DNA of 64,000 nt from Verrucomicrobiales bacterium. Lineage in GTDB: Bacteria; Verrucomicrobiota; Verrucomicrobiia; Limisphaerales; CANJXF01. The stretch's first letter is position 1, and every line of letters begins with the position of its first letter. Positions 55,953 through 64,000 of this stretch are shown here, piece by piece. The position numbers were made by a program, and so were the translations under genes. The stretch is from NCBI GenBank assembly GCA_947478865.1, contig CANJXF010000008.1, positions 36,685-100,684 of the forward strand, written 5' to 3'. Below the pieces are notes generated by a model. The model was given only the letters and a program-made list of their open reading frames with translations, searched no databases and was not told where the DNA came from.

Positions 55953-56813
55953 ATGAGCGAACCCAAAAATCCAGAAGGCAAAATCGCGTTATTCCAACAA
56001 AAGGAAATTCGCCGCGTTATTCACAACAAGGAGTGGTGGTTCGTAATCAACGATGTTGTTGCGGCGTTGACCGATTCGGCAAATCCGCAGGGTTACTATA
56101 AGGATATGCGCAAGCGCGACCCGTTCTTGGCCAATGATCTCAAAGGGGGGGGGCAAATTGCCCCCCCCCTTGGTTTGGAGTTCGACACCGCAGGCGGACG
56201 TCAGATGCTCCAATGCTGGAACACTGAAGGAATCTTCCGCCTCATTCAATCCATTCCCAGCCCGAAAGCCGAGCCATTCAAACGCTGGCTCGCCCGCATT
56301 GGTTACGAACGCATTCAGGAAATTGAAGACCCGGAACTCGCCACCAAACGCACGCGCGCACTCTACAAGGCCAAAGGTTATTCCGACGATTGGATCGAGA
56401 AACGGATGCGCTCCATCGCCATTCGCGACGAACTGACCGACGAATGGAACAAGCGCGGCGTGAAAGAGCAGCGCGAATATTCCATCCTCACCGCCGAAAT
56501 TTCCAAAGCCACCTTTGGTCTGACGCCAACCGAATACGCCGAGTTCAAACGGCTCAAGCGCGAAAATCTCCGCGACCACATGACCGATCTCGAACTCATC
56601 TTTTCAATGCTGGGCGAAGCAGCCACGACAGAAATCGCCCGCAATCGCGACGCTCAAGGTTTTCCGCAAAACAAACAAGTTGCCCACGACGGCGGCAAAG
56701 TCGCTGGCAACGCCCGGCTCGAATTGGAAAAGAAAAGCGGACGCAAAGTTGTGACGAGAGAAAATTATCTCGCGCTGGAGCAGCCAGTAAGGAAGGTGAA
56801 ACGGTCGCAATAG
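55953..56813 (+). CDS. Bro-N domain / antirepressor-like protein with G9/C9 palindrome
   Basis: About 286 residues from the ATG at 55953 (MSEPKNPEGKIALFQQKEIR). The N-terminal BRO domain (WWFVINDVVAALTDSANPQGYYKDM) is common in phage antirepressors. The rest (CWNTEGIFRLIQSIPSPKAEPFKRWLA, then IAIRDELTDEWNKRG) matches the wider family annotated as Bro-N or DNA-damage-inducible protein D-like. Inside it is AA-G9-CAA-A-TTG-C9-TT (56143-56171), a 14-bp perfect stem around a single central A, coding KGGGQIAPPLG. Such a homopolymer pair is a slippage site. The gene is an insertion in the efflux operon. Confidence 0.85.
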   Translation: MSEPKNPEGKIALFQQKEIRRVIHNKEWWFVINDVVAALTDSANPQGYYKDMRKRDPFLANDLKGGGQIAPPLGLEFDTAGGRQMLQCWNTEGIFRLIQSIPSPKAEPFKRWLARIGYERIQEIEDPELATKRTRALYKAKGYSDDWIEKRMRSIAIRDELTDEWNKRGVKEQREYSILTAEISKATFGLTPTEYAEFKRLKRENLRDHMTDLELIFSMLGEAATTEIARNRDAQGFPQNKQVAHDGGKVAGNARLELEKKSGRKVVTRENYLALEQPVRKVKRSQ

Positions 56814-56820
56814 AAAGTGA

Positions 56821-57651
56821 ATGATAATGAATGGTACAAACGCACAATTCGTTTCACTGACATGCCACGGCAATGCAATTTTGCGTGGTTTGATGACAAA
56901 TCAATTCTTTCCAAGTAATTCAAGCTGTCAGTTCTGCGACCGAGTCAATTTTATTGAAATCTCAAAAACGTTTTTTGGAAAATCAAAGGAAACCGAAGTT
57001 GCAGACACGCCGGACAAATGGTTTGCATATCTAAAGAAAACAGGCGTTCACGGCCTGAGACTAAACACCTCCCCACGCAACGATCCAAATCTTTCAGATC
57101 GGATGTCCGCTGGATTTGTTGGTGGGGGTGAAGTGTGGGGCATTGAGGCTGTTTACGCGAATGGACAAAGCAGTTATTGGCAATCCCGATGGGAAGTATG
57201 GAATAAAAATGCTCCCGACCAGCGCATTTGGCGGGTCACATATGGTCGCGTCGCTGAGTTGAAATCTTCCTCTGTGAACACGATCGGATTGGCACCGATT
57301 AGAAATGAATTTCAGGATGCGCTCCAAGAAATCCATGATTTCGCGCTTCGTAACAACTGTGGAGGATTTACTGAATGCTTTGCAAAAGGTCTTGCCACGC
57401 TCGCCAGAACGCCTGGAGCACAACGTGGCTTCCATCAAGATTTGGCTCCACAGGGCAGTTTAAGCTCTGATGCAATCGGTATTCTTGACGCCTGCCAACA
57501 CGCGTGGATTTTTGGTGGAATGGGTTCGTGGAATGACATGGGATTCGACGGCGAAGAAGGCAAACTTTATGACCGAGTTTCAGAGCGGCTCTTCCGCACT
57601 CTCAATCAAGCTATTTCTGTTGCCGCCAATGATTCGTATCCCATTGGATAA
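56821..57651 (+). CDS. hypothetical protein, AT-richer, possible cargo gene
   Basis: A 276-residue protein (MIMNGTNAQFVSLTCHGNAIL...). It has a CxxC pair (CQFCDRVNF) near residue 36, scattered Trp residues, and a GxCGGFTECFAKG-like block (RNNCGGFTECFAKG) around 178-192. No signal peptide. No family is recognised. Base composition is visibly richer in A and T than the flanking efflux genes, a sign of recent transfer. It begins 7 nt after the Bro-N gene, so the two were probably acquired together. Confidence 0.7.
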   Translation: MIMNGTNAQFVSLTCHGNAILRGLMTNQFFPSNSSCQFCDRVNFIEISKTFFGKSKETEVADTPDKWFAYLKKTGVHGLRLNTSPRNDPNLSDRMSAGFVGGGEVWGIEAVYANGQSSYWQSRWEVWNKNAPDQRIWRVTYGRVAELKSSSVNTIGLAPIRNEFQDALQEIHDFALRNNCGGFTECFAKGLATLARTPGAQRGFHQDLAPQGSLSSDAIGILDACQHAWIFGGMGSWNDMGFDGEEGKLYDRVSERLFRTLNQAISVAANDSYPIG

Positions 57652-57662
57652 TTTTCTGAATC

Positions 57663-58613
57663 ATGCCCACCGAAACCATGATCCAATGCGAGGGAATCAC
57701 GAAACGCTTCGGCCATTTCACCGCCGTGGATCACGTCACGTTTTCCGTCGCAAAAGGTTCCATCTTCGGTTTTCTCGGCCCGAACGGTTCGGGCAAATCC
57801 ACCGTCATCCGGATGTTGTGCGGGTTGCTGGAACCGAGCGAAGGCAGCGCGCGCATCGCCGGGTTCGATGTCACAAAGGAGACCGAACAAATCAAGGGGT
57901 TGATCGGTTACATGTCGCAGAAATTTTCGCTTTACGACGAATTGACGGCTTATGAAAACCTGATGTTTTACGGGCGGCTCTACGGCTTGCGCGGAGCCGC
58001 GCTCGCCAAGCGCAGGGATGAACTGATCGCGATGACGCATCTGGCGCCATATCTCGAACGTCGCGCCGGGTTGCTTTCTGGCGGCTGGCGGCAGCGTCTT
58101 GCGATGGCTTGTTCGCTCGTTCATAAACCGAGCGTCATCTTTCTCGATGAGCCGACGGCGGGGATCGATCCGGTCGCGCGCCGCGAATTGTGGGATTTGC
58201 TCTTTGAATTTTCCAGCCTCGGCATGACGCTCTTCGTCACGACGCATTACATGGACGAAGCCGAGCGCTGCACGCATGTCGGTTACATTTACAATTCCAA
58301 GCTCGTCGTCTGCGGAACCCCGGATGATTTGAAGGAACTCTCGACGGTTACGCCGCCGGGCACCAAACGGCTCGACGTCCTTTGCGATCACGTCACCAAA
58401 GGTCTGCAAGCGGTCCGTCACATGGATGGCGTGAGAAGCGCGACCGTTTTTGGCCAGTCGATGCGCTTGCTCGTGAATGAGACTATTCCGGAGCATGCGA
58501 TTGAGAATCGATTGAGCGAAGTGGGAATTGCGCACACGGAAATTCGGCCCATCGCGCCGTCGCTCGAAGATGTTTTCGTTTCGTTGACGAAAAGTGGCGG
58601 TGAAACTTTATGA
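57663..58613 (+). CDS. ABC transporter ATP-binding protein (YbhF-like)
   Basis: A 316-residue single-NBD ATPase. Walker A is GPNGSGKST, the Q-loop is MSQKFSLYDELT, the signature is LLSGGWRQRLAMA, Walker B is SVIFLDEPTAGIDP, and the H-loop is TTHYMDEAERC. It energises the permease encoded downstream, whose start overlaps its stop by 4 nt. With the lipoprotein adaptor it resembles the YbhF/YbhG efflux ATPases that export drugs or other small hydrophobic compounds. Confidence 0.93.
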   Translation: MPTETMIQCEGITKRFGHFTAVDHVTFSVAKGSIFGFLGPNGSGKSTVIRMLCGLLEPSEGSARIAGFDVTKETEQIKGLIGYMSQKFSLYDELTAYENLMFYGRLYGLRGAALAKRRDELIAMTHLAPYLERRAGLLSGGWRQRLAMACSLVHKPSVIFLDEPTAGIDPVARRELWDLLFEFSSLGMTLFVTTHYMDEAERCTHVGYIYNSKLVVCGTPDDLKELSTVTPPGTKRLDVLCDHVTKGLQAVRHMDGVRSATVFGQSMRLLVNETIPEHAIENRLSEVGIAHTEIRPIAPSLEDVFVSLTKSGGETL

Positions 58614-59728
58614 AAATATTTCAGGGCTTCACTGCCATTCTCTACAAGGAATTCATCGTCGTTTTGCGCGATCCGATGACGCTGTTTTTCATGTTCTTTC
58701 CGCCTCTGATCGAGATGATCGCGTTCGGCTTCGCGCTCGACAACGACGTCAAACACATGGCCACCGTGGTTTTCGACGAAGACAAAACCGTCGAGACACG
58801 GCGCCTGGTCGAAAGTTTTGAAAACACGCAAACATTTCGCGTCGTTCATCACGCGCAGAGCCTCAGCGAAATGGCCGCAATGATTCGTAAAGGCAAGGCG
58901 TATGTCGGGGTGCAAATTCCGCCCGGCTTCACACGCAATTTGCACGCGGGATCTTCCGCTCAAGTTCAGGTGTTGATCGATGGATCAAGTTCGACCATCG
59001 CGTTGCAGGCGTTGAACACATCGCTCGCCGTCACGTTGCGGCAATCGGTCGGATCGCTCATGAAAGAATCCGGGCGCACCGCCATTCCCATCGAAGTCCG
59101 GCCGCAGGTTCTTTTCAATCCCGCGCTGCGCAGTCCGAATTTCTTCGTGCCGGGGGTGATTGGAGTCGTGCTGCAGATCGCCACGACGTTCGCCACTGCC
59201 ATGTCGCTCGTGCGCGAACGCGAGCGCGGCACTTTGGAAAATTTGATGGTCAGTCCGCTCTCGCGCTGGGGATTGATGCTCGGAAAGATTGTTCCCTACC
59301 TTTGCATTGGAATGTTTATGGCGGCGGTATTGTTCGCGATCATGCGCTGGGTTTTTGATGTGCCGATTGCCGGAAGTCTCTTCGCTCTGTTCGTCTCGAC
59401 GCTGCTTTACAATTTCACGCTGCTGAGTCTCGGCCTGCTTATTTCGACAAAAGCAGAAAATCAAATGCAGGCGCTGCAAATGACGATGACGCTGATCATG
59501 CCGTCGGTTTTTTTCTCCGGCTTCATTTTCCCGCGTGAAACGATGCCGTGGATTTTCTGGGCGGTTGGCGCAGTCTTGCCGACGACCTATTTTATCGAGT
59601 TGATGCGGGCGATCATTTTGCGCGGCGCTGACCTGGTGGAATTTTGGCGGCACCTCGCCGTCCTCGCCGCCATGGGCGTCGGGCTCTTCGCCGTTTGCGC
59701 CATTCGTTTCCGGCAAAAGCTTTCCTGA
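58610..59728 (+). CDS. ABC-2 type permease (YbhS/YbhR-like)
   Basis: A 372-residue membrane protein. One N-terminal segment (MTLFFMFFPPLIEMIAFGFAL) is followed by a large periplasmic domain, then five helices, with the ABC-2 signature SGFIFPRETMPWIFWAVGAVLPTTYFIELMRAIILRG near the C-terminus. Only one permease gene is present, so it probably acts as a homodimer. It closes the efflux operon and is convergent with the DUF4832 gene. Confidence 0.92.
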   Translation: MKIFQGFTAILYKEFIVVLRDPMTLFFMFFPPLIEMIAFGFALDNDVKHMATVVFDEDKTVETRRLVESFENTQTFRVVHHAQSLSEMAAMIRKGKAYVGVQIPPGFTRNLHAGSSAQVQVLIDGSSSTIALQALNTSLAVTLRQSVGSLMKESGRTAIPIEVRPQVLFNPALRSPNFFVPGVIGVVLQIATTFATAMSLVRERERGTLENLMVSPLSRWGLMLGKIVPYLCIGMFMAAVLFAIMRWVFDVPIAGSLFALFVSTLLYNFTLLSLGLLISTKAENQMQALQMTMTLIMPSVFFSGFIFPRETMPWIFWAVGAVLPTTYFIELMRAIILRGADLVEFWRHLAVLAAMGVGLFAVCAIRFRQKLS

Positions 59729-59752
59729 AAAGACTCGCTCCGCTTTTTCAGC

Positions 59753-61264
59753 CTATTTCGGCTCGACCAGATAATGGAGCGATTTGTCAGAAGCAAGGTC
59801 GTCAAAAATCACCGAAGCTAACTCGGGTTGCAGAACGGTCTGGCCAACTCCTATTTTTCCAATCGGGTGGTGACCTCCTTTGAAATAATTCTTAATCGCG
59901 AACCGGGCGCAGGGCAATTTTCCCGCGGGATCGAGAATCGAAAGCGCCAGAATGTATTCTCCCGCCGGAAGGTCCCGCGGCAGTTTGAAACCGCCTCGAA
60001 TGTCATAACTCGCTGGCCGGATGTCGTAATCCAGTCCAGTTTTCCATTCAAAGCCGGTGCGATCCTTGTCGCCTATCACCAAACCCTTTCCTTGGTCTGA
60101 AAAGCCACCCGGCAACCATTGGCGAATATCGAGTTTGGCAAAATTGGTTTTCCAAACGGATTCTCGCGACGTGGGATTGAGCAGGCTGACTTCCACCGGC
60201 CAGTTGTCATAAATCGGCGCGGAGCCCAGATTTCGAACTTTGAAGGCGAGCGACAATTTTTCCCCTGGCTCGACGCGCGCGGAATATTGCACCTCATCGA
60301 TGACAAAACGGTAGCCAAAGGCAGATTGAATCCGCGCGGCGCCAGTCGCGGCGTTCGCATTTTTTGCGTCGTAGTTGCTGACCCAACCCAATGCATTCCA
60401 ATGCCAACGACGAATGTACTGGACCAAAGTATCGGCGTGGTTTGCGACCGCATCCGTGGGCGATGATCCGAGACGCAGTTTGGCGGACTTCGGATCGATG
60501 CTAAACGCCATTTCTCCTGCCATCGGAGCGGTTTTCCAACGATCCGCCAGGCGTCCTTCCAAATCGGGAACGTGGGTGCGCATTTCCCAACCGGGATTGC
60601 CGAACGAATCCCAGTGAATGCCAAATTGATAATCTTTAAAATCCCAAGGATAACGATTGACCACGAGCTTGTGTTTGAACGCTTTCGTAAACGCATCGCC
60701 CATCAGCGTCTGCATTTCAATGCTGACCGATGGGTGGTGTTGTTCGCCCCACGGACCCACGATTCCCATTTCGATGAAAGCAATGCGCGGATCGCAATCC
60801 CACGCTTCGCCCATCTTGGCAATCATGCGGACGACGCGCTGCTTGAATTGTTCGCTGGCAAAATCACGAGGCAGATCGGCGGGCCAATACGAATCAATTG
60901 GCCAGTAAGCTTCGTCCTGTCCGCCGCCCGAACTTTTGGGCCATTCCAAAAAAACGCGCGGGATGATTTTGATATTCTTCTCCGCAACGTTCGCCCAATG
61001 CGCATCGGAATAAGCACGCAGCTTATCAACGCCGTCGCTCGCGGAATTCTCAATCGCGTTCCATCTCACGTATTCGCGCGCGAGCGTTGCAAACTCGTGT
61101 CGCCCATTGATCGGACCAATGAAGCCCATCAAGGGATTTCGAATTGGCCCGTCGTAGATCGCCGGATGGATGACAACGGTTTCATCGGCCGCGACAGCAT
61201 CGAAACAGTACACGCTAGCGAGGAAAATGGCGGTCCATTTGAAAAAATGTTGATGGCTCATCAA
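59753..61264 (-). CDS. DUF4832 domain protein, exported
   Basis: A 503-residue protein with a signal peptide (FFKWTAIFLASVYCFDAVAA). The central part has NPLMGFIGPINGRH, YVRWNAIE, IPRVFLEWPKSS and FIEMGIVGPWGEQHH, consistent with the TIM-barrel-like DUF4832 family, whose glycoside-hydrolase-type acidic residues remain uncharacterised. The C-terminal third is beta-rich (EPGEKLSLAFKVRNLGSAPIYDNWPVE), a binding-module-like region. It probably handles extracellular carbohydrates. It is monocistronic. Confidence 0.82.
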   Translation of the reverse strand: MMSHQHFFKWTAIFLASVYCFDAVAADETVVIHPAIYDGPIRNPLMGFIGPINGRHEFATLAREYVRWNAIENSASDGVDKLRAYSDAHWANVAEKNIKIIPRVFLEWPKSSGGGQDEAYWPIDSYWPADLPRDFASEQFKQRVVRMIAKMGEAWDCDPRIAFIEMGIVGPWGEQHHPSVSIEMQTLMGDAFTKAFKHKLVVNRYPWDFKDYQFGIHWDSFGNPGWEMRTHVPDLEGRLADRWKTAPMAGEMAFSIDPKSAKLRLGSSPTDAVANHADTLVQYIRRWHWNALGWVSNYDAKNANAATGAARIQSAFGYRFVIDEVQYSARVEPGEKLSLAFKVRNLGSAPIYDNWPVEVSLLNPTSRESVWKTNFAKLDIRQWLPGGFSDQGKGLVIGDKDRTGFEWKTGLDYDIRPASYDIRGGFKLPRDLPAGEYILALSILDPAGKLPCARFAIKNYFKGGHHPIGKIGVGQTVLQPELASVIFDDLASDKSLHYLVEPK

Positions 61265-61345
61265 GAACAGAGTGAACCGAAGAAACGTTTCCCGGGCAAG
61301 CCAGGTAGTCTGAGAATGATTTTGCGCACGCCGATCTCGGATTGC

Positions 61346-61759
61346 TCAATCCATCGGCGCGGATCGACGCGACGATTTCTTGGATGATCGGTGCGATTTA
61401 TCGGCGAGAATGCGCTGCTTCGCGGCTCGGCTGCGTCCGCGTTTTTGCCGACGCAATTTTTCTGCTTGCGAACGTTCCGAGGCGACGCGCTCGCGTTGAC
61501 GGGTCTCAAGTTTTTCCAGCAACAGCATCCAGGCCAGATAACGGTTCTGCCCCTGTTGCCGAGTTTGCTGGCACTTAACCTGCAATCCGGTCGGGCGATG
61601 CATCAACATCACACAGGTGGCCGTTTTATTGACGTTTTGCCCGCCGTGTCCGCCGGATCGAACAAATGATTCTTCTACATCACTTTCACGCAACCCGATC
61701 GCCGCCATGCGCCGCGCGAGCTGCTCTTCTTTTTCCGGGCTGACCGGGAATGCACTCAT
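61346..61759 (-). CDS. class I release-factor-like GGQ protein (ArfB/MTRFR-like)
   Basis: About 137 residues from the ATG at 61759. A GTG at 61765 would give MA in front. The GGQ loop is in RSGGHGGQNVNKTATCVML, the catalytic motif that hydrolyses peptidyl-tRNA. There are no codon-recognition domains. The C-terminal 50 residues are Lys/Arg-rich and probably enter the mRNA channel of stalled ribosomes, as in ArfB (YaeJ). It would rescue stalled ribosomes without a release factor codon signal. Confidence 0.85.
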   Translation of the reverse strand: MSAFPVSPEKEEQLARRMAAIGLRESDVEESFVRSGGHGGQNVNKTATCVMLMHRPTGLQVKCQQTRQQGQNRYLAWMLLLEKLETRQRERVASERSQAEKLRRQKRGRSRAAKQRILADKSHRSSKKSSRRSAPMD

Positions 61760-61862
61760 GGCCACACTATGGGTGTTTTTGAAAATTTATCCATCGAGAA
61801 CCGAGATGTCTTGGAATCAAGCCAGTGAACGCAGACGATGATGAAAGGCACCTTAGTTTAAA

Positions 61863-62141
61863 ATGAACAGAGTCGAACAATGCATTCTGGTTTGGTCTGG
61901 CGGCATGAGCGTTGTGACTTTCCTCCTTTTTGGCTATGACAAGTTTCGATCGTCCAAACCCGGGCGGCGCGTGCCGGAATTCCATTTATTATTAGTGGCC
62001 ACCTTGGGCGGCTGGTTGGGAGGATTGGCGGGCATGTTGATTTTCCAACATAAAACCGCCAAGGCTTCGTTCAAATTAAAATACGCCATCGCATTTTTTG
62101 TCTGGGCGGGATTGGCGTGGATGGCAATCGGGCAACGATGA
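61863..62141 (+). CDS. DUF1294 membrane protein
   Basis: A 92-residue membrane protein with three hydrophobic segments (WSGGMSVVTFLLFGYDKF, LLVATLGGWLGGLAGML and YAIAFFVWAGLAWMAI). The YDK and GGWLGGLAGM blocks with the following FQHKTAKASFKLKY are the DUF1294 signature. Function unknown. The upstream spacing to the divergent release-factor gene is about 100 nt. Confidence 0.85.
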   Translation: MNRVEQCILVWSGGMSVVTFLLFGYDKFRSSKPGRRVPEFHLLLVATLGGWLGGLAGMLIFQHKTAKASFKLKYAIAFFVWAGLAWMAIGQR

Positions 62142-62265
62142 GCGACACGATTCTCAACGAACCATTTCGCGAGCGCTGGAGAGCCCCGATTTTCCCTGCG
62201 GAAATGGATGTAAAGAAAAGGTCCCAGCCGGAAAATTTACCCAAGCAGAGACCGATTCGCCGCTC

Positions 62266-63159
62266 TTACGGCTTTAAAATACGAATCGGAAGAGTGGGCG
62301 GCGTTTGAGCAGCAGGAGCCTCCGGTTCTTTTGGGAACGTCTGATAAAGATAAGTAACCAAGGATTCGATCTGCTCGTTGGAAAGCGGGCCGCCTTCAGA
62401 ATTGCCAAAAGCCGGCATCATGGAGCCAACCCTTCCGTGGGTGATCCAAGAACGCCAGTAGTTCTGGTCGCGCAACTTGGGCTGGGCCAGGTCTGGAACC
62501 ATCGCCGCGCGGCTTGGAGTGTTCTGATGACAAATATTGCAATCGGCCTCGAAAAGATCATGGCCCATTTTGCCGACGCCTTTGGCAACGTGACAGGAAG
62601 CACAATCTCCCTTGAACACGGCTTGCCGATCGGCCTTCGCCAGTTCCATATTTTTTTCACGATCCGCTCGGAGATTTTCAGCGGGAGCCGGTGCGGGAGC
62701 AGCTGGAATAATTGAATGGACGAGCAAAGCTTTGATACCCACCGATGAATTGACCGTCAACTGCTTGGTGACGCGGCCCTGTTTGCCCGCCAGGTTCATC
62801 GTCGCTTTGATTTCTCCACTGGCACCCGGAGCCAAATGCCATGGTTGGCTGGGCAGTTGCGCAACGGTGCATCCGCAAGAAGTGGCAACGTTGGTAATAA
62901 TGACTTCCGCAGCAGAAACATTCGTCAATGAAAATGTGAAATTGGCCGCAGCATCGCCAGGTTTGGCGTTGTATTCCTTGGATTCGGCATCAAAAATCAA
63001 CGCTGGGGCGGCAGGAGCGGCTGGCGCAGGGGGAACAACTGCAACCGGGGTGGCGGCAGGCACAGGAGGAGTCGCAGGGGCAACAGGTGCCGGTGTTTCA
63101 GCGAAAATCGGTGATGACAGTCCCAAGGCCAATAATAACGCTAGATATTTTCTACTCAT
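62266..63159 (-). CDS. DUF1573-diheme cytochrome c fusion, exported
   Basis: A 297-residue protein. A signal peptide (residues 1-20) is followed by a Pro/Ala-rich linker (21-53) and a DUF1573 domain (about 54-150, ending near IIPAAPAPAPA) with the CGC block TSCGCTVAQL. A cytochrome c region holds two heme motifs, CASCH (186-190) and CNICH (207-211). A C-terminal NYWRSWITHGRVGSMMPAFG supplies a candidate axial Met. It probably acts in periplasmic electron transfer. The fusion of the two domains is not one I know well. Confidence 0.85.
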   Translation of the reverse strand: MSRKYLALLLALGLSSPIFAETPAPVAPATPPVPAATPVAVVPPAPAAPAAPALIFDAESKEYNAKPGDAAANFTFSLTNVSAAEVIITNVATSCGCTVAQLPSQPWHLAPGASGEIKATMNLAGKQGRVTKQLTVNSSVGIKALLVHSIIPAAPAPAPAENLRADREKNMELAKADRQAVFKGDCASCHVAKGVGKMGHDLFEADCNICHQNTPSRAAMVPDLAQPKLRDQNYWRSWITHGRVGSMMPAFGNSEGGPLSNEQIESLVTYLYQTFPKEPEAPAAQTPPTLPIRILKP

Positions 63160-63490
63160 AACGGGGCGGACAATAGCAGCTTTTCAAGAAAATGGAAGAA
63201 AGTTTTAAAAAACAGATCCATAATGATCCATCAGCGTCCTGATATTCCGTGTAACATAAAACGGTTTAGACATTGATTCATTCCTCAATTTCTGATAGAA
63301 AGAATGGCTATGAAAATTGCATCTTGGGCGCCTTGCTCGTGGTTTTTTCCACAAGCTCACCGGCTGATTTGGGCTAAACATTTTCGTTCCTGACCGAAAG
63401 CGATATCAACGGCTCCATCGCGACACTCTCGACTGACTTATGCCCTACGAAAGAGCCATGGACAATCTTGCGGCACTAATGATTTCCTGC
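63160..63490. other. intergenic region, no supported gene
   Basis: Short open frames only, such as a 22-codon ATG frame near 63310. One frame resembles the end of a signal peptide (ILGALLVVFSTSSPADLG) with a stop, so it may be a remnant of a decayed exported-protein gene. Nothing else stands out. Confidence 0.4.
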
Positions 63491-63886
63491 ATGCGCACTC
63501 TTAGAAAATTATTATCAGGTTCGATTCTGGGTTGTGCCCTATTCGTTCTCTCGATGAAAGCCCTGGGGACCGTCACGATTACCCCAGCGACGGGCGGCAC
63601 AAATATCTCAGCCGACAAATCAGCCAACGCCACTCTACCTGCATGGACCACTCTAGGCGCGATTTCGATTGATGAAGGAAGCCCAGGGAACAAGAACGAT
63701 TTTAGCAGCGGCACCGGTGTCACTTTGATTTTAAAAGCTCCCGCAGGTTTTCAATTCAATACTGCGGTCACACCCAATATCACGTTCACCGCCGGACAGG
63801 ACATTACTGCGGCTAGCATTGCGATAACTGATTCCAACACAGTAACCATCACCTGTCAAAGCTCTTTAGAAATGTCCCCTCTTTAA
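63491..63886 (+). pseudogene. exported repeat/adhesin-like protein, truncated by insertion
   Basis: About 131 codons from the ATG at 63491, which gives a signal peptide (RTLRKLLSGSILGCALFVLSM). The exported part has short beta-strand repeats (GTVTITPATGGTNIS, GVTLILKAPAGFQFN) of the kind found in large bacterial surface proteins with PEP or autotransporter-like repeats. The natural sequence breaks near 63854, where it continues into a repeated AATGTCCCCT element and a short stop-terminated tail. The gene looks interrupted by a mobile element. Confidence 0.6.
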
Positions 63887-64000
63887 CTCAGGAGAGAATG
63901 TCCCCTTGGTTGTTTGGTTCTGCTGTTTGGTTTTCTTCGACCTGCGGTGCGGGAGGCAGGGAGGCCGAAGCGGAGCGTAGGCCGACCGGAGTCCCGCACC
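63854..64000. mobile_element. probable insertion-sequence end (IS21-like), partial
   Basis: The sequence from TGTCAAAG (63854) has two copies of AATGTCCCCT (63871-63880 and 63897-63906), 26 nt apart, and runs to the right edge. TG-starting ends with repeated internal motifs fit IS21-family termini, but no transposase is in view. Nine-base arms GGTGCGGGA (63946-63954) and TCCCGCACC (63992-64000) form another inverted repeat. Confidence 0.45.

Overview
The window reads as a chromosome segment of a Verrucomicrobiota bacterium, most likely a Pedosphaera/Limisphaera-type lineage. This is inferred from gene content: a DUF1553/DUF1501 pair, several GFTLIE-type prepilin proteins, DUF1080, Gfo/Idh/MocA, ThuA and sulfatase genes, RNase HIII, and an EF-Tu with a non-standard switch I. 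No rRNA gene is present, so the placement rests on protein families alone.

Layout. 1-4.7 kb (minus): the aerobic terminal oxidase region, with cytochrome c oxidase subunit I (running off the left edge), heme o synthase, heme a synthase and a secreted cupredoxin-like protein. 4.8-10.2 kb (minus): a DUF1501 protein translationally coupled to a large cytochrome-c-type DUF1549/DUF1553 protein, then a REC-PAS-histidine kinase. 10.4-19.5 kb: a small metallothionein-like protein and a polysaccharide or sulfo-ester scavenging set (ThuA, GH2 beta-galactosidase, prepilin-like protein, sulfatase, PhoD-type phosphatase). 19.8-24.7 kb (plus): a compact four-gene operon of two WXG100-like miniproteins, a coiled-coil protein and a 1300-residue membrane-anchored FtsK/SpoIIIE ATPase. 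This is a minimal type VII secretion-like locus in a diderm, and the most unusual system here. 24.9-25.9 kb: a Tat-exported aldo/keto reductase.

26.0-44.1 kb (minus): one long information-processing superoperon, in transcription order tRNA-Thr, tuf, tRNA-Trp, tRNA-Ser, secE, nusG, rplK, rplA, rplJ, rplL, rpoB, rpoC, rpsL, rpsG, fusA, rpsJ, rplC, rplD, rplW. It stops after rplW at a strong hairpin, so the rest of the S10 cluster (rplB onward) must lie elsewhere. Hairpins sit after tuf, between rplL and rpoB, and between rpsG and fusA. 44.2-46.9 kb: a gene-poor stretch followed by two phage-like or orphan ORFs flanked by a repeated GTAAAG motif.

46.9-54.7 kb: rnhC and mutY (divergent), then exported sugar-metabolism proteins (Gfo/Idh/MocA dehydrogenase, tandem-DUF1080 lipoprotein), a large alpha/beta hydrolase and another prepilin-like protein. 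54.9-59.7 kb: a YbhG-YbhF-YbhS-like efflux system (membrane-fusion lipoprotein, ABC ATPase, ABC-2 permease) split by two unrelated genes, a Bro-N protein carrying a G9/C9 palindrome and an AT-richer hypothetical. 59.8-64 kb: a DUF4832 protein, an ArfB-like GGQ protein, DUF1294, a DUF1573-diheme cytochrome fusion, and an exported-protein gene cut off by what looks like an insertion-sequence end at the right edge.

Start codons are often not preceded by a clear Shine-Dalgarno sequence. Several starts given here were therefore chosen from signal peptides, gene overlaps and family alignment.
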